64,000 nucleotides of DNA from Propionibacteriaceae bacterium (GTDB lineage: Bacteria; Actinomycetota; Actinomycetes; Propionibacteriales; Propionibacteriaceae): assembly GCA_031261455.1 (NCBI GenBank), contig JAISJP010000007.1:248001-312000 (forward strand), given 5' to 3'. Positions 16,041-25,516 of the stretch are shown here, in pieces (positions within the stretch are counted from its first letter, which is position 1; each line of letters opens with the position of its first letter). The notes beneath the pieces were generated by a model. The model saw only the letters and a program-made list of their open reading frames with translations. It did not search any database and was not told where the DNA came from. The translations under genes and the position numbers were made by a program.

Positions 16041-16781
16041 CTACAGCCCAGACTCGCCAGTGCGGACCAAGATGCGGTCGCACGCGTCGCAGCGGATAAC
16101 CTCATTCGGCGCGGCATGAGTGATCTCCGCCAGCGTCACCGAGTCGATGGTCAACGCGCAACCGGTGCATTTGCCCGCCCGCAGCAACGCCGCGCCAGTC
16201 GTCTGCTTCTCCGCAATGTGATCATTCAGCGTGAGCAGGTCCTCAGGAATCTTGCCGGCAATAGTTTCACGCTTGGTCTTCAGCCCGCTCAACTCGGCGT
16301 CAATCTCAGCCAAGCTGGCATCCCGCTGAGCGATCAGCTGTCGCATCTTCGCCGTGACCGCAGCCACCCGCGCAGTGTCGGTTTCCAGTCGCGCAGTGCC
16401 GTCCTCGATGCCCTGCATGATTTCAAGCTGTTGGTCCTCAAGGTCCGAAATCCGCCCCTTCAGATGCTCAATCTCATCCTGCGTCGATTTGATAGAACGC
16501 GGATCGCTAAACAGTCCATCGTCCAATCGCTTCTGATTGCGCTCAATACGTGCCTTCGCCGGGTCAAGGTCCGCATCAATGCGACGCAGAATAATCTCCG
16601 CATCAGCAATCTCTGTCTGCAACCGAGTATTCGCCTCCGACAAGCCCACACGTCCGGCATTCAACTTTGCCAACTGCTCAAGCACCGGCAAGGTGCGTCG
16701 CTTCACCTCCGCCTGACGGGCGCGCGTGTCGATATCAGCAAGTTGCAGCAACAGCAGCTGCGCAGCCGGGTCGGCGATCAT
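16041..16781 (-). CDS. Coiled-coil protein with C4 zinc ribbon
   Basis: 246 residues. Residues about 10-180 are a long predicted coiled coil (heptads such as LAKLNAGRVGLSEANTRLQ and EIEHLKGRISDLEDQQLEI). The C-terminus is a zinc ribbon: CTGC at about 202-205 and CDAC near 230. This architecture (CT398/FlgZ/Cdsz-like) is widespread in actinobacteria and often linked to nucleic acid or RNase H-related functions, but the role is unsettled. An RBS-like GAGGTCC precedes the ATG and a TAGAAT box lies at 16811-16816. A histidine phosphatase follows upstream in the same direction, a common pairing in this phylum. Confidence 0.82.
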   Translation of the reverse strand: MIADPAAQLLLLQLADIDTRARQAEVKRRTLPVLEQLAKLNAGRVGLSEANTRLQTEIADAEIILRRIDADLDPAKARIERNQKRLDDGLFSDPRSIKSTQDEIEHLKGRISDLEDQQLEIMQGIEDGTARLETDTARVAAVTAKMRQLIAQRDASLAEIDAELSGLKTKRETIAGKIPEDLLTLNDHIAEKQTTGAALLRAGKCTGCALTIDSVTLAEITHAAPNEVIRCDACDRILVRTGESGL

Positions 16782-16830
16782 AAAAGGACCTCACTCTTGT
16801 CTTGTACCAACCCATTCTACCCGGAACGCA

Positions 16831-17415
16831 TCATTCAGCGATGAGCGATCCGGGACGCATGTTCCAGCCGACTAGGGCGGGGCTCTCTTTTTCGTAGCCT
16901 AGGACGGAGATTGTGGCGGTTTGGAGGGGGAATGCTCCACCGTGGACAATGTCGATGCCGATCCAGCACATGGCTAGGACGCGCAGGGCATGGCCGTGGC
17001 CAAAGCAGATGGCGCGCTCGGCACCGGAGAAGCGGACGCGGTTCATTACGCGGGACAGACGCGCAACCACCTCGGAGGCCTGTTCGCCGCCGGGAACGTG
17101 GCTGGTCCAGATGCGCCAGCCGGGGACTAGGTGGCGAATCTCAGCCGACGTTCGGCCCTCGACGTCGCCGTAGTACCACTCGGCTAGGTCTTCGTCCACC
17201 TCAAAGTTGGTGAAGCCAGCTAGGCGGGCGGTTTCTTGGGCGCGTTTGCGTGGGGAGCAGAGGACTAGGTCGAAGTCGTCGGGCTTTAGGACGCCGTGGA
17301 GACTTGCTGCCTGCTCGCGACCACCGTCGGTCAGTTCGAGTTCCGTGATGGAGGTGTGCTGTCCGGAGAGAGACCACGCCGTCTCACCGTGACGCACCAG
17401 ATAGATATCGGTCAC
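16831..17415 (-). CDS. Histidine phosphatase family protein
   Basis: 194 residues, phosphoglycerate-mutase-like. The RHG motif (LVRHGETAW) at residues 6-14 gives the phospho-accepting His, and FGHGHALRVLA near residue 140 gives the second catalytic His. The substrate cannot be told from sequence; related actinobacterial proteins include acid phosphatases and RNase H-linked alpha-ribazole phosphatase-like domains. GTG start, with TAGTAT (complement of 17423-17428) 7 nt upstream: leaderless. Upstream of, and same strand as, the zinc-ribbon gene. Function beyond phosphatase is not assigned. Confidence 0.85.
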   Translation of the reverse strand: MTDIYLVRHGETAWSLSGQHTSITELELTDGGREQAASLHGVLKPDDFDLVLCSPRKRAQETARLAGFTNFEVDEDLAEWYYGDVEGRTSAEIRHLVPGWRIWTSHVPGGEQASEVVARLSRVMNRVRFSGAERAICFGHGHALRVLAMCWIGIDIVHGGAFPLQTATISVLGYEKESPALVGWNMRPGSLIAE

Positions 17416-17501
17416 AGTTTCAATACTAGTGACTAATCGAACTGCCAGACGACTAGAATTGATAAGTTAGTATCGCAGTCGCAAACCGAAGTGGAGCAGC
17501 A

Positions 17502-18992
17502 ATGAGCGAGAAGCAGATCAAGTCCGCCAACCGGGTGTCCTACTGGTCGCCTGCGTTTGTCGAGTTCATTCAGAAGGACTGGGCGCCATACTCCAGCGCG
17601 CTGCCTGCTCAGTTGGAGAACTCGAAGTGGGCTGCGGCTCGGCGTGAGGCGCTGTCGCAACTGTTCCCGGGGGATCGTATCGTCGTCCCAGCAGGTGGCC
17701 AGAAGGTGCGCAATAACGACTGTGACTACCGGTATCGTCCGAATACTGCGTTTGCGCATCTGACTGGGTTGGGCACGGATCGCGAGCCGGATGCGGTGCT
17801 GCTGCTGGAGCCGACGCAAGCTGGCGGGCACGAGGCAGTGTTGTACTTCCATCCGCGCGTGGCGCGTAATGAAGAGGAGTTTTACGCCGACTCTCGCTAT
17901 GGCGAAGTCTGGGTGGGTCAGCGCGAGTCGCTTGAGGAGATGAGTGCGCTCACCGGTATCCGCACCGAGAGCATCGATCTGCTGGACAACGCACTGCGTG
18001 ACAACGTCGGTTCGGCACGGGTGCGGGTGTTGCGTGAGGCGGACCCGGATGTCACCGCGCTGGTTGACGCAACCCGTGAGGGCATCGCCGAGGGCGTGGA
18101 CGAGCAGTTGCGTATCGCGCTGTCCGAACTGCGTCTGGTGAAGGACGAGTACGAAGTTGAGCAGATGCGTCAGGCTTGCAAGGCGACGGCACGCGGCTTT
18201 GAGGCCGTGGTCACTGACTTCCCGAACGCGCTGGCTAACGGGCGCGGTGAGCGCTGGGTTGAGGGCATCTTTGGGCTGCACGCGCGTCACCAGGGCAATG
18301 CGGTGGGTTACGACACCATCGCCGCCGCGGGTGATCACGCCAACACGCTGCACTGGATTCGCAACGACGGTGAAGTGCGTGACGGCGACATGATTTTGCT
18401 GGATGCCGGCGTGGAGTTGGATTCGCTGTTCACCGCTGACGTGACGCGTACTCTGCCCATCAACGGGCGCTTCAGCCCAGCGCAACGTCAGGTCTATGAA
18501 GCCGTGTTGGAGGCACAGCAGGCCGGAATCGACGCCTGCAAGCCCGGCAACTTGCAGTCCGACGTTCACAGGGCCGCGACTGCCGTTATCGCGCGCTACC
18601 TTGAGCAGTGGGGTCTACTGCCTGTCAGCGCTGAGGAGGCGCTCGACAAGGAAGGCGGCCAGTGGCGTCGCTGGATGGTCCACGGCACGTCCCACCACCT
18701 CGGTATCGACGTACATGACTGCGCCCATGCGCTGCGCGAACACTACGCCGATGGCCCGCTGAAGCCGGGCATGTGCATCACCGTCGAGCCGGGCATCTAC
18801 TTTAAGTCCACCGACCTGCTGGTCCCAGAAGAGCTGCGCGGCATCGGCGTGCGCATCGAGGATGACATCATCATCACCGAAGGCGAGCCAGAAAACATCT
18901 CCGCCGCCTACCTCCCCCGCACCCCCGACGATGTCGAGGCCTGGATGGCCCCGCTCCTGGATGCAGGACGCGCCAACGTCAAACAGTGGTAG
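17502..18992 (+). CDS. pepP: Xaa-Pro aminopeptidase (aminopeptidase P, M24B)
   Basis: 496 residues. An N-terminal creatinase-like domain (about 1-230; RYRPNTAFAHLTGLG) precedes a pita-bread catalytic domain. The dinuclear metal site is complete: D in LLDAGVELDSL, D in TADVTRTLP, H in GTSHHLGIDVHD, E in TVEPGIYF and E in VRIEDDIII. It removes N-terminal residues that precede proline. The ATG has AGTGGAGCAGC upstream. Divergent from the histidine phosphatase. Length and motifs match the longer aminopeptidase P group, so this is a sure call. Confidence 0.94.
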   Translation: MSEKQIKSANRVSYWSPAFVEFIQKDWAPYSSALPAQLENSKWAAARREALSQLFPGDRIVVPAGGQKVRNNDCDYRYRPNTAFAHLTGLGTDREPDAVLLLEPTQAGGHEAVLYFHPRVARNEEEFYADSRYGEVWVGQRESLEEMSALTGIRTESIDLLDNALRDNVGSARVRVLREADPDVTALVDATREGIAEGVDEQLRIALSELRLVKDEYEVEQMRQACKATARGFEAVVTDFPNALANGRGERWVEGIFGLHARHQGNAVGYDTIAAAGDHANTLHWIRNDGEVRDGDMILLDAGVELDSLFTADVTRTLPINGRFSPAQRQVYEAVLEAQQAGIDACKPGNLQSDVHRAATAVIARYLEQWGLLPVSAEEALDKEGGQWRRWMVHGTSHHLGIDVHDCAHALREHYADGPLKPGMCITVEPGIYFKSTDLLVPEELRGIGVRIEDDIIITEGEPENISAAYLPRTPDDVEAWMAPLLDAGRANVKQW

Positions 18993-19124
18993 TTCGCTAG
19001 GGGCAAGACTCTGCGCCCATGGCACGACGAGACACACGGTACTGGAGCAAGACTGTGGCCCGGGGCTGCACCTTGGCGAATTCAACTCACGCGGCGTGAA
19101 TCCCACTCTCCCTGCCTAGCCTCA

Positions 19125-19152
19125 TTGCGTCTTAGGTTCGCCCATGTATCCT
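19125..19152 (+). promoter_or_regulatory. Candidate promoter for the LPNTG surface gene
   Basis: TTGCGT (19125-19130), 16-bp spacer, TATCCT (19147-19152). It lies in the 445-bp gap (18993-19437) between pepP and the surface protein gene and would leave a leader of about 280 nt. An imperfect inverted repeat (ATCCTCA...TGAGGGAT, 19148-19169) overlaps the start region. I see nothing else recognisable in this gap. Confidence 0.35.
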
Positions 19153-19437
19153 CAGTAAGTATGAGGGATCTAGGTCGCTTCTGAACGTGGCCGAGGTGTC
19201 GTCTAGCTGCTCTCTGAACCCTTTCTGAGCATTGTCAGTGAAGAGTCATTTCAAGATTCGCTGGAAGCGAAAATTCTTCTTTGCTCTTCTGCCTGCCCAC
19301 TATCGTGAAAAACAGTCATCAATTCTATCTTGCCGACGCTGGCCCCCACTTCCAACGGCGATAGACGTGTTTGGGGACCTTCCAGCGCACAGCAAGCGAC
19401 CAATGTGGCCGTCTAGTTGGTGCAGAGAGGTAACAAC

Positions 19438-21459
19438 ATGAAAAGACAAGGCCACGTAAGAGCTTCAATCGCCGCCGTGCTCGGCCCGCTGCTGACGCTG
19501 GGTCTGACAGTTTTTGGTCTGGCCGGTATTGATGCTGAGGCACACGCGCCGAACGCACGAGCCAACGAGACCACCGTCTATGACGAAGATGAGCTAGCAA
19601 ATGCCCTTCTCAATCTAGTGCCGCGCAACCGGACTCCATTCACCATCATAATCGGCGCAGACTTCCCCATCACATCGGGTCGTGCACAGGTGTCGTCCGG
19701 TCAGAACGTCACCATCACCTCCGACGACTTGCCGCATGTCCTCACCCGCGACGCCCTCTATGGCGGGAATCTGTTGTTGCTCGGCGAGCACAACGCCACC
19801 GGCCCCACCAACGCCACCCTGACTATCACCAATCTTGTGCTCGATGGCAATGAGTACACCGACAAGACAACGGCATCAATCATCGCAAACCACTACGGAA
19901 CGCTCAATTTGGGAGAAGGGGCGGTCGTGAGGAACAACTTGATGACGGTCCCTGGGGCGCCAGGTAGTGGAGTTGTAGTAGACGGGGGCACGCTCAACAT
20001 GTATGAAGACGCCCTGATCGGCAGCAACTCGAATCTCGACTCCAATGGTGGCGGGCTGTACTGTTACAACCACTGCACCGCTAACGTCTATGGCAATGCC
20101 GAGATCGCCGGCAATACCGTAAACAGCGATGGTGGCGGGGTGCTCCTAGACCGGTCCACGCTAAACATCTTCGACAATGCCAAGATTAGGAGCAACCATG
20201 CGCTCCGCGGCTTTGCGGGCGGAATCGACAACAACGGCGGAACTCTGAACATCTATGACGATGCGGAGGTCTCTGACAACCATGCCGAAACTGTCGCGGC
20301 CGGAATCTACACCGCCAACGGCGGTAAGACTAACATCTACGGCAATGCTCGTGTTCAGGACAACGCCGCTGTGGTCTCTGCCGCAGGCTTGCAATTGACG
20401 GGGGAAACCAGCGAGTTGAGCATCTGCGGTTCAGCAGCGATCTCCGGCAACCACTCCAGCGGCGACGCTGCAGGCATCGGCATCCTGGCTGGCACCGCCA
20501 CTGTCCGCGACTCGGCCGAAGTCAGTTACAACGCTGCGGACACGTCCGGTGGTGGCATCGCCAACCTTGGCGGCACTTTGAGCATCACCGACGATGCCAA
20601 GATTTGGGACAACTACTCAGGCGAAGATGGCGCAGGTCTCTACCTTCTGGCACCAACCTCACTGAGCGGCAACGTGACAATCCACGAGAACACCGCCGGG
20701 CACAACGGCGGTGGCATCGCTGTTGGAGGTAGCACCCGGCTTGCAATTAGCGGGACGACCCTGACAGATAACAACGCCAACAACGATGGCGGGGCCATGC
20801 ACATAGGCGAATCAGCCGACCTCCATGCCGTCAACACCGTCTTCCAGGATAACGAAGCTGGCACAGACGGCGGGGCAATCTTTGCGACTGGCAACGCTTT
20901 CAAGACGTTGACCACAGATGGTGTCACTTTTGCTGACAACAGTGCTGGCGAGGGTTCCGAGTGGGAACTTAACGGCGATGAAGTGTCTGTTCAGCACGAG
21001 CGCAACATCATCAACACCAGCTACACGACGCCCTTCACCAACGCCTACAACAACTACGACATCAACTACTCTCGACCCTCGACGCCGCCGGACAAGCCGG
21101 ACAAGACTGAACCACCAGCCGGACCCAGCACACCACCGCCAGGACCAAGCACACCACCGCCGGGTGTGCCGTCCCCCACTTCGAGCAGCCCGTCAACTGC
21201 GCCCACTACCGCACCAAGTAGCACGAGCGCCCCATCGACCCATCCGTCCTCCCCGGCGACACCATCAGTTCCTGCATCGGGTGATGGTCGTTCAACTGGC
21301 TCTTCCGGCGCACGGTTACCCAACACTGGCGAGTCGGCTGGAGCGCCCCAGCACAGTGATGTGTCTCTACGCTCACTCGTGGCAGCGTGTCTGTCTCTCT
21401 TGATCTGGGCACGACGCTCAGCACACAAGACCAAGCGACCAGCCAGACATCTGGCCTGA
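19438..21459 (+). CDS. LPNTG-anchored beta-helix surface protein
   Basis: 673 residues. Signal peptide at about 1-35. Residues about 130-520 are short repeats with N-G-G, DGGG and SGN units (for example SDGGGVLLDRSTLNIFDNA, then NNGGTLNIYDDAEVS), the pattern of a right-handed parallel beta-helix like polymorphic membrane/adhesin repeats. Then comes a Pro/Ser/Thr-rich wall-spanning stalk with tandem GPSTPPP units (about 555-620), LPNTG for sortase, a hydrophobic segment (SLVAACLSLLIW) and a basic tail. I chose the ATG at 19438 because AGAGAGG is 7 nt upstream. Probably an adhesin or a carbohydrate-binding surface protein; the ligand is unknown. Confidence 0.85.
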   Translation: MKRQGHVRASIAAVLGPLLTLGLTVFGLAGIDAEAHAPNARANETTVYDEDELANALLNLVPRNRTPFTIIIGADFPITSGRAQVSSGQNVTITSDDLPHVLTRDALYGGNLLLLGEHNATGPTNATLTITNLVLDGNEYTDKTTASIIANHYGTLNLGEGAVVRNNLMTVPGAPGSGVVVDGGTLNMYEDALIGSNSNLDSNGGGLYCYNHCTANVYGNAEIAGNTVNSDGGGVLLDRSTLNIFDNAKIRSNHALRGFAGGIDNNGGTLNIYDDAEVSDNHAETVAAGIYTANGGKTNIYGNARVQDNAAVVSAAGLQLTGETSELSICGSAAISGNHSSGDAAGIGILAGTATVRDSAEVSYNAADTSGGGIANLGGTLSITDDAKIWDNYSGEDGAGLYLLAPTSLSGNVTIHENTAGHNGGGIAVGGSTRLAISGTTLTDNNANNDGGAMHIGESADLHAVNTVFQDNEAGTDGGAIFATGNAFKTLTTDGVTFADNSAGEGSEWELNGDEVSVQHERNIINTSYTTPFTNAYNNYDINYSRPSTPPDKPDKTEPPAGPSTPPPGPSTPPPGVPSPTSSSPSTAPTTAPSSTSAPSTHPSSPATPSVPASGDGRSTGSSGARLPNTGESAGAPQHSDVSLRSLVAACLSLLIWARRSAHKTKRPARHLA

Positions 21460-21575
21460 GCACGGCCCACAACTGTGTAGTCGAGCCCCCGGTCGAGTCT
21501 CCTGTCGGGCTCCAACCTCAGCCGCTCACGAGACTGCCCATCCCAAGCGCGTCACACGCGAAGCTAACTTGCGAG

Positions 21576-23090
21576 CTAGCGACTGGGTAGCAGTTGAAGT
21601 TTGGTGGCGTGGAGACCGACGGGGCCGCCAATTTCGGTTATGACAACGACTCGGTCAGGGTAGGTCGGTACGAAGCCGTCTGGGGCTATCTCCCAGATGC
21701 TGAAGCCATCGGCAAGCAAGGCTTCGTAGCTGGCGGCGATGTCCAAGTCATCCTTCATGGGTGGAGCATAGTATCCCCAAGTCGGCTCATCTTGGACAAA
21801 CTCGGAGAGAAACAGCACATGTCCGGTGTCATAGAAAGACAGGTCATAGTAAGCCCGGTACACGCGACTCAGGATGACTTCTTCGCTGGAACCGGAAGCG
21901 GCAGCGATATCGCGCGCAAACTGCGCCATGTCGCCGTCAGCGCGCTGCCCAGTGACCGCCCGGAAAGCAAACGCCCCAAAGCACAGAGCCAACACTAGGC
22001 AACTCGCAGCCAACTGCTTGACGGGCAGTTCGCGCAGAGACAATACCGACACGATGACTGCGGACACAGCAGACGGCAGCAGATACCGTTCCACAAACTC
22101 CGGGCGAAACACAGACAGAGCCAGCAACGCCAACACAGGAACGACGGCCATCAAGACGACCAGCTCTAGGTTCTTCAGGCTCTTCCAGTTGCGCACGACG
22201 TAGTAGCCGACGACCACGATGACAGCTGCCATTGCCACCGTTATTGGCGAACGAGTCATCTGTCTTGCAAAGAAAACACTCCCGACGAAGTCCACGATCT
22301 GTGACAGCGACAGTGGCGGTACCCACGAGTTCTCGACCTCACTGAAGAAGAAGCGCCGAACAACGGTGGGCAGCCACGGTGCGAACAACAGCAGCGCCGT
22401 CGCGTAGGCGATGACGGTTGATCGGTTGAGAACTTCGCGGCGGTATCGCCAAACCAGCCAGCACAGGTGCGCGATCCACACAAAAACAACAAAGTAGTGC
22501 GTCCACATTCCGAGAGCCACCAGCGCTCCGTACAGAGTCCACCAAGGCAATGTGGCGCGCTCTACCGCGACCACCAACACGTAGGAGGCAGCAAACACGA
22601 TGGCGGTCATCATGGTGTACATGCGCATCTCTTGGCCGTAGTAGACAAACAGCGGCATGATGCTGATGGCCAATGCGGCGAGCGCGGATGCGCGGATGCC
22701 TGCCATTGTCTTTATCAAACGATGGATGAACGCTATGGTGACAACGCCAAACGCGGTGGACAGGAGACGCATGGCTACGATGCTGTGACCGAAAACGCCG
22801 CTCCAGGCCTTGAGCAGAATATAGTACAAGGGCGGATGCAGGTCTCGCGCAGTGACGGCGACGATGTCCGAGTAATCAAGGCGAGCCAAGTAGGCGCTGT
22901 AGGCCTCGTCGAACCAGATGCTCTTGTTCAAATTGATCAAGCAGACTGCCACGTAGACGAGCCCGGCGACAACAGGGACTAGCCAAGACAACACTGCCCT
23001 ATGTAATCTGAGACACTCGTCAATGCGGGATCCAGTGTCGCCGTCATCACTCGCCAAGGATGCTTCTTGACTAAAACTATGAGTCCGCAT
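21576..23090 (-). CDS. GT39-like polytopic glycosyltransferase
   Basis: About 504 residues. The first extracytoplasmic loop has SIWFDEAYSAYLARLDY (the DE acidic pair) and DLHPPLYYILLKAW, hallmarks of ArnT/PMT-type GT-C enzymes that use a polyprenyl-phosphate sugar. About ten hydrophobic spans follow, then a soluble domain of about 130 residues. The frame is open to 23552, but that part is antisense to mrp and lacks membrane character, so I place the start at the ATG at 23090 with GAGGT 5 nt upstream. The acceptor is unknown. It is convergent with the Ser/Thr-rich surface protein, a possible target by neighbourhood only. Confidence 0.8.
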   Translation of the reverse strand: MRTHSFSQEASLASDDGDTGSRIDECLRLHRAVLSWLVPVVAGLVYVAVCLINLNKSIWFDEAYSAYLARLDYSDIVAVTARDLHPPLYYILLKAWSGVFGHSIVAMRLLSTAFGVVTIAFIHRLIKTMAGIRASALAALAISIMPLFVYYGQEMRMYTMMTAIVFAASYVLVVAVERATLPWWTLYGALVALGMWTHYFVVFVWIAHLCWLVWRYRREVLNRSTVIAYATALLLFAPWLPTVVRRFFFSEVENSWVPPLSLSQIVDFVGSVFFARQMTRSPITVAMAAVIVVVGYYVVRNWKSLKNLELVVLMAVVPVLALLALSVFRPEFVERYLLPSAVSAVIVSVLSLRELPVKQLAASCLVLALCFGAFAFRAVTGQRADGDMAQFARDIAAASGSSEEVILSRVYRAYYDLSFYDTGHVLFLSEFVQDEPTWGYYAPPMKDDLDIAASYEALLADGFSIWEIAPDGFVPTYPDRVVVITEIGGPVGLHATKLQLLPSR

Positions 23091-23237
23091 CAAGCACCTC
23101 TGCGTGGATTGGTGGCTCATCACCATGTTGTTCAGAAATGCAATCATAACCCCACGCGTAGCGCAGCGTTGCACCCACACCTTGGGGCGATACCGGCCCA
23201 CGACGTGGAACGGAGCTATCCAGTAAGCTTGAGCATT

Positions 23238-24350
23238 ATGGGTTTGGTTGCTGATGCACTGCGCAAAGAAGTCTTGGAGGCCTTGAGCCACGTCTACGAC
23301 CCGGAGATTCGCCGCCCGATCACCGAGCTTGGCATGGTGGACGCGCTGGAGGCCAGCGACACCGGCGTGGTGCGCATCCGCATCCTGCTCACCGTGCCCG
23401 GCTGTCCACTGAAGGACGTACTGGAAGCACAGATCGGCGATGCCGTCGGCGCGATCAAGGGCGTCGGCGAGCTTCATGTCGAGATGGACGTGATGGATGA
23501 GGCCCAACGGCAGGCGCTTATGACCAACCTGCGTGGTGGTGAAACCGCGCACAATCCCTTCGCTGACCAGGGCCTGCGCACGCGGGTGATCGCCGTGTCG
23601 TCCGGCAAGGGCGGAGTTGGCAAGTCATCCATCACCATCAACTTGGCAATTGCGCTGGCACAACTGGGCTACTCGGTTGGGCTGCTGGACGCCGACATCT
23701 ACGGTCACTCCATCCCTGACATGCTGGGCCTGGGCGGCGTCACCCCCAATGTGGTGGAGAACGCCATCATGCCGGTCAACGTGTACGGCGTGGCAACCCT
23801 CAGCATCGGTATGATGAAAGAGGAGCGCTCGCAGGTGATCGCTTGGCGTGGTCCCGTGTTGAATCGCGCCCTCACGCAGTTTCTTACCGACGCCTACTGG
23901 GGCGACCTTGACTACCTGATTGTCGACATGCCCCCCGGCACTGGTGACGTAGCGATGAGCGTTGCCAGCCTGCTGCCCACGTCAAAGGTGCTGGTGGTGA
24001 CGACGCCACAGATCGCTGCCAGCGAGGTCGCTGAGCGTGCCGGAACCCTAGCCAAACTGCTCGACCAGGACGTCATCGGCGTCGTCGAGAACATGTCATG
24101 GCTAGAAGTGGAATGCCCAGACTGCGCAACCACGCACCGACACCACATCTTTGGTGAAGGTGGTGGCGCGGCGGTGGCCGCAACCCTGACGCAGCGGTTC
24201 GAGCACGAGGTTCCGTTGCTGGCCCAAGTGCCGTTGGACGAGACGCTGCGTTCCGGTGGCGACGCCGGTCAGCCCATCGTGGTTGCCGCGCCCGACCACC
24301 CCGCCGCTCAGGCGATTGTTGCCCTGGCGAAAGCAGTTGCCACTAGTTAG
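23238..24350 (+). CDS. mrp: Mrp/ApbC family iron-sulfur carrier P-loop ATPase
   Basis: 370 residues. The N-terminal MIP18/DUF59 domain (about 1-90; [16 protein letters not shown]) is fused to a ParA-like ATPase with the deviant Walker [10 protein letters not shown] (about 124-132) and a Walker B-like [18 protein letters not shown] pair (VECPDC) near residue 294 is the expected cluster-binding site. It is thought to carry Fe-S clusters to apo-proteins. The ATG at 23238 follows TAAGCT by 8 nt; upstream codons in the same frame have no family resemblance. Its stop overlaps that of purE by 4 bp on the opposite strand. Confidence 0.93.
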   Translation: MGLVADALRKEVLEALSHVYDPEIRRPITELGMVDALEASDTGVVRIRILLTVPGCPLKDVLEAQIGDAVGAIKGVGELHVEMDVMDEAQRQALMTNLRGGETAHNPFADQGLRTRVIAVSSGKGGVGKSSITINLAIALAQLGYSVGLLDADIYGHSIPDMLGLGGVTPNVVENAIMPVNVYGVATLSIGMMKEERSQVIAWRGPVLNRALTQFLTDAYWGDLDYLIVDMPPGTGDVAMSVASLLPTSKVLVVTTPQIAASEVAERAGTLAKLLDQDVIGVVENMSWLEVECPDCATTHRHHIFGEGGGAAVAATLTQRFEHEVPLLAQVPLDETLRSGGDAGQPIVVAAPDHPAAQAIVALAKAVATS

Positions 24351-24838
24351 CGATTGTGCTTGCGCACCTCGGCACCTTTGGCTTGGGCTGCGGAACGTAA
24401 GGACGCCATGAACTCGACGTATTTGGCACGGAGGGCGTCGTCCCCAGCGGCAAGGATGCGTACGGCCAGCAGTCCAGCATTGCGAGCATTGCCCACGCCC
24501 ACCGTCGCTACTGGCACCCCAGCAGGCATCTGCACGATGGACAGCAGCGAGTCCAAACCGTCTAGGGTCTTAAGAGCCACCGGCACACCGATGACCGGCA
24601 GGGGCGTGACGGCAGCCAGCACGCCCGGCAGATGCGCCGCACCACCAGCACCGGCGATGATCACGCGAACGCCCTTGTCGGCGGCTGTGCGCCCGTAGTC
24701 TAGGGTGTCGTCTGGCATGCGATGAGCGGAGAGCACGTCGGCCTCCCACGTCACGCCGAACTCGTCGAGCGCCTGCGTGGCGGCCTCCATCACCGGCCAA
24801 TCAGAGTCTGATCCCATGATGATGCCTACTGTGGCCAT
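24347..24838 (-). CDS. purE: N5-carboxyaminoimidazole ribonucleotide mutase
   Basis: 163 residues. Class I PurE with GSDSDW at 9-14, the SAHRMPD loop and [10 protein letters not shown]. It moves the carboxyl from N5-CAIR to give CAIR in purine synthesis. Class I enzymes need PurK to make N5-CAIR, yet purK is not in this cluster, although many actinobacteria keep birA, PH protein, purK and purE together. The start overlaps the PH-domain gene by 13 bp, so it is probably translationally coupled. The 3' end overlaps mrp by 4 bp. Confidence 0.95.
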   Translation of the reverse strand: MATVGIIMGSDSDWPVMEAATQALDEFGVTWEADVLSAHRMPDDTLDYGRTAADKGVRVIIAGAGGAAHLPGVLAAVTPLPVIGVPVALKTLDGLDSLLSIVQMPAGVPVATVGVGNARNAGLLAVRILAAGDDALRAKYVEFMASLRSAAQAKGAEVRKHNR

Positions 24839-25374
24839 AACTTCGTCTCCTCTAGTGTTGCCTCAGGACGCGCCCGAACTCTTCCATCAGTGTAGTCGGG
24901 CTTGCGGGGGCCATATGCCCAGATCAGTTCGGACAGCAGTGAGTGCAGCCACACGATGCGCGGCAGATCCGGGATGCGCACCACCTGCCCGGACGTGAGC
25001 GTTAGCAGCAACACCCCTTGCCCAAGGGCCCTGTCCCTCAGGGACCGGGCGTGGGCCACCAATTCGACGTGGGTTAGCGGCACATCGTGACGGACCACCG
25101 AGAAAACCCCCGTGCGGGTTAGGATTCGTTTGTTGGTGATGACGCAGGTTGCCAACTGCCACTTGATAATGGGAATCATTACCGATACCACGCATACTGC
25201 CCCGACGACCACCCACAGTGCCCACGTGGCATACGGCTCCCAGCGCTTGGGCAGCAGCCCGATTCCTGCTCCGGCCAGTCCGGCCAACACGATCAGACAC
25301 ACTGCGGGGGCGGCCAGTTGTCCGGCGCTGCGGTGCGTGTTGACCAGCACACGTTCGCCCTCAGCTAAGTGCAT
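24826..25374 (-). CDS. PH-domain membrane protein
   Basis: 182 residues. Two hydrophobic segments at about 23-42 and 48-70 ([20 protein letters not shown]) precede a bacterial PH (bPH2/YdbT-like) domain with [22 protein letters not shown]. This is the usual neighbour of birA and purE/purK in actinobacteria (Rv3278c-like). Function unknown; a membrane-associated scaffold is likely. I chose the ATG at 25374 because family members start close to the E-G-E-R-V-L motif; the frame is open to 25449. Order on the minus strand: birA, this gene, purE. Confidence 0.8.
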   Translation of the reverse strand: MHLAEGERVLVNTHRSAGQLAAPAVCLIVLAGLAGAGIGLLPKRWEPYATWALWVVVGAVCVVSVMIPIIKWQLATCVITNKRILTRTGVFSVVRHDVPLTHVELVAHARSLRDRALGQGVLLLTLTSGQVVRIPDLPRIVWLHSLLSELIWAYGPRKPDYTDGRVRARPEATLEETKLWPQ

Positions 25375-25516
25375 GTTGCCGCCTATCCGCGTGTCTTGTT
25401 GATGTCGGTCGGTTGGCAAACAAGCGTGGGTGTGCCTGCCGGTCGCCATGGCGAAAACTGGGGACGGCAGTCGCCTGCGGGCACCAACTCGGCTTTCATG
25501 ATCTCGCGCCCGTCAC

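Noticed and set aside
23091..23552. N-terminal extension of the GT39-like frame
   Set aside because: This part runs antisense through mrp, has no membrane character, and a good start with GAGGT exists at 23090.
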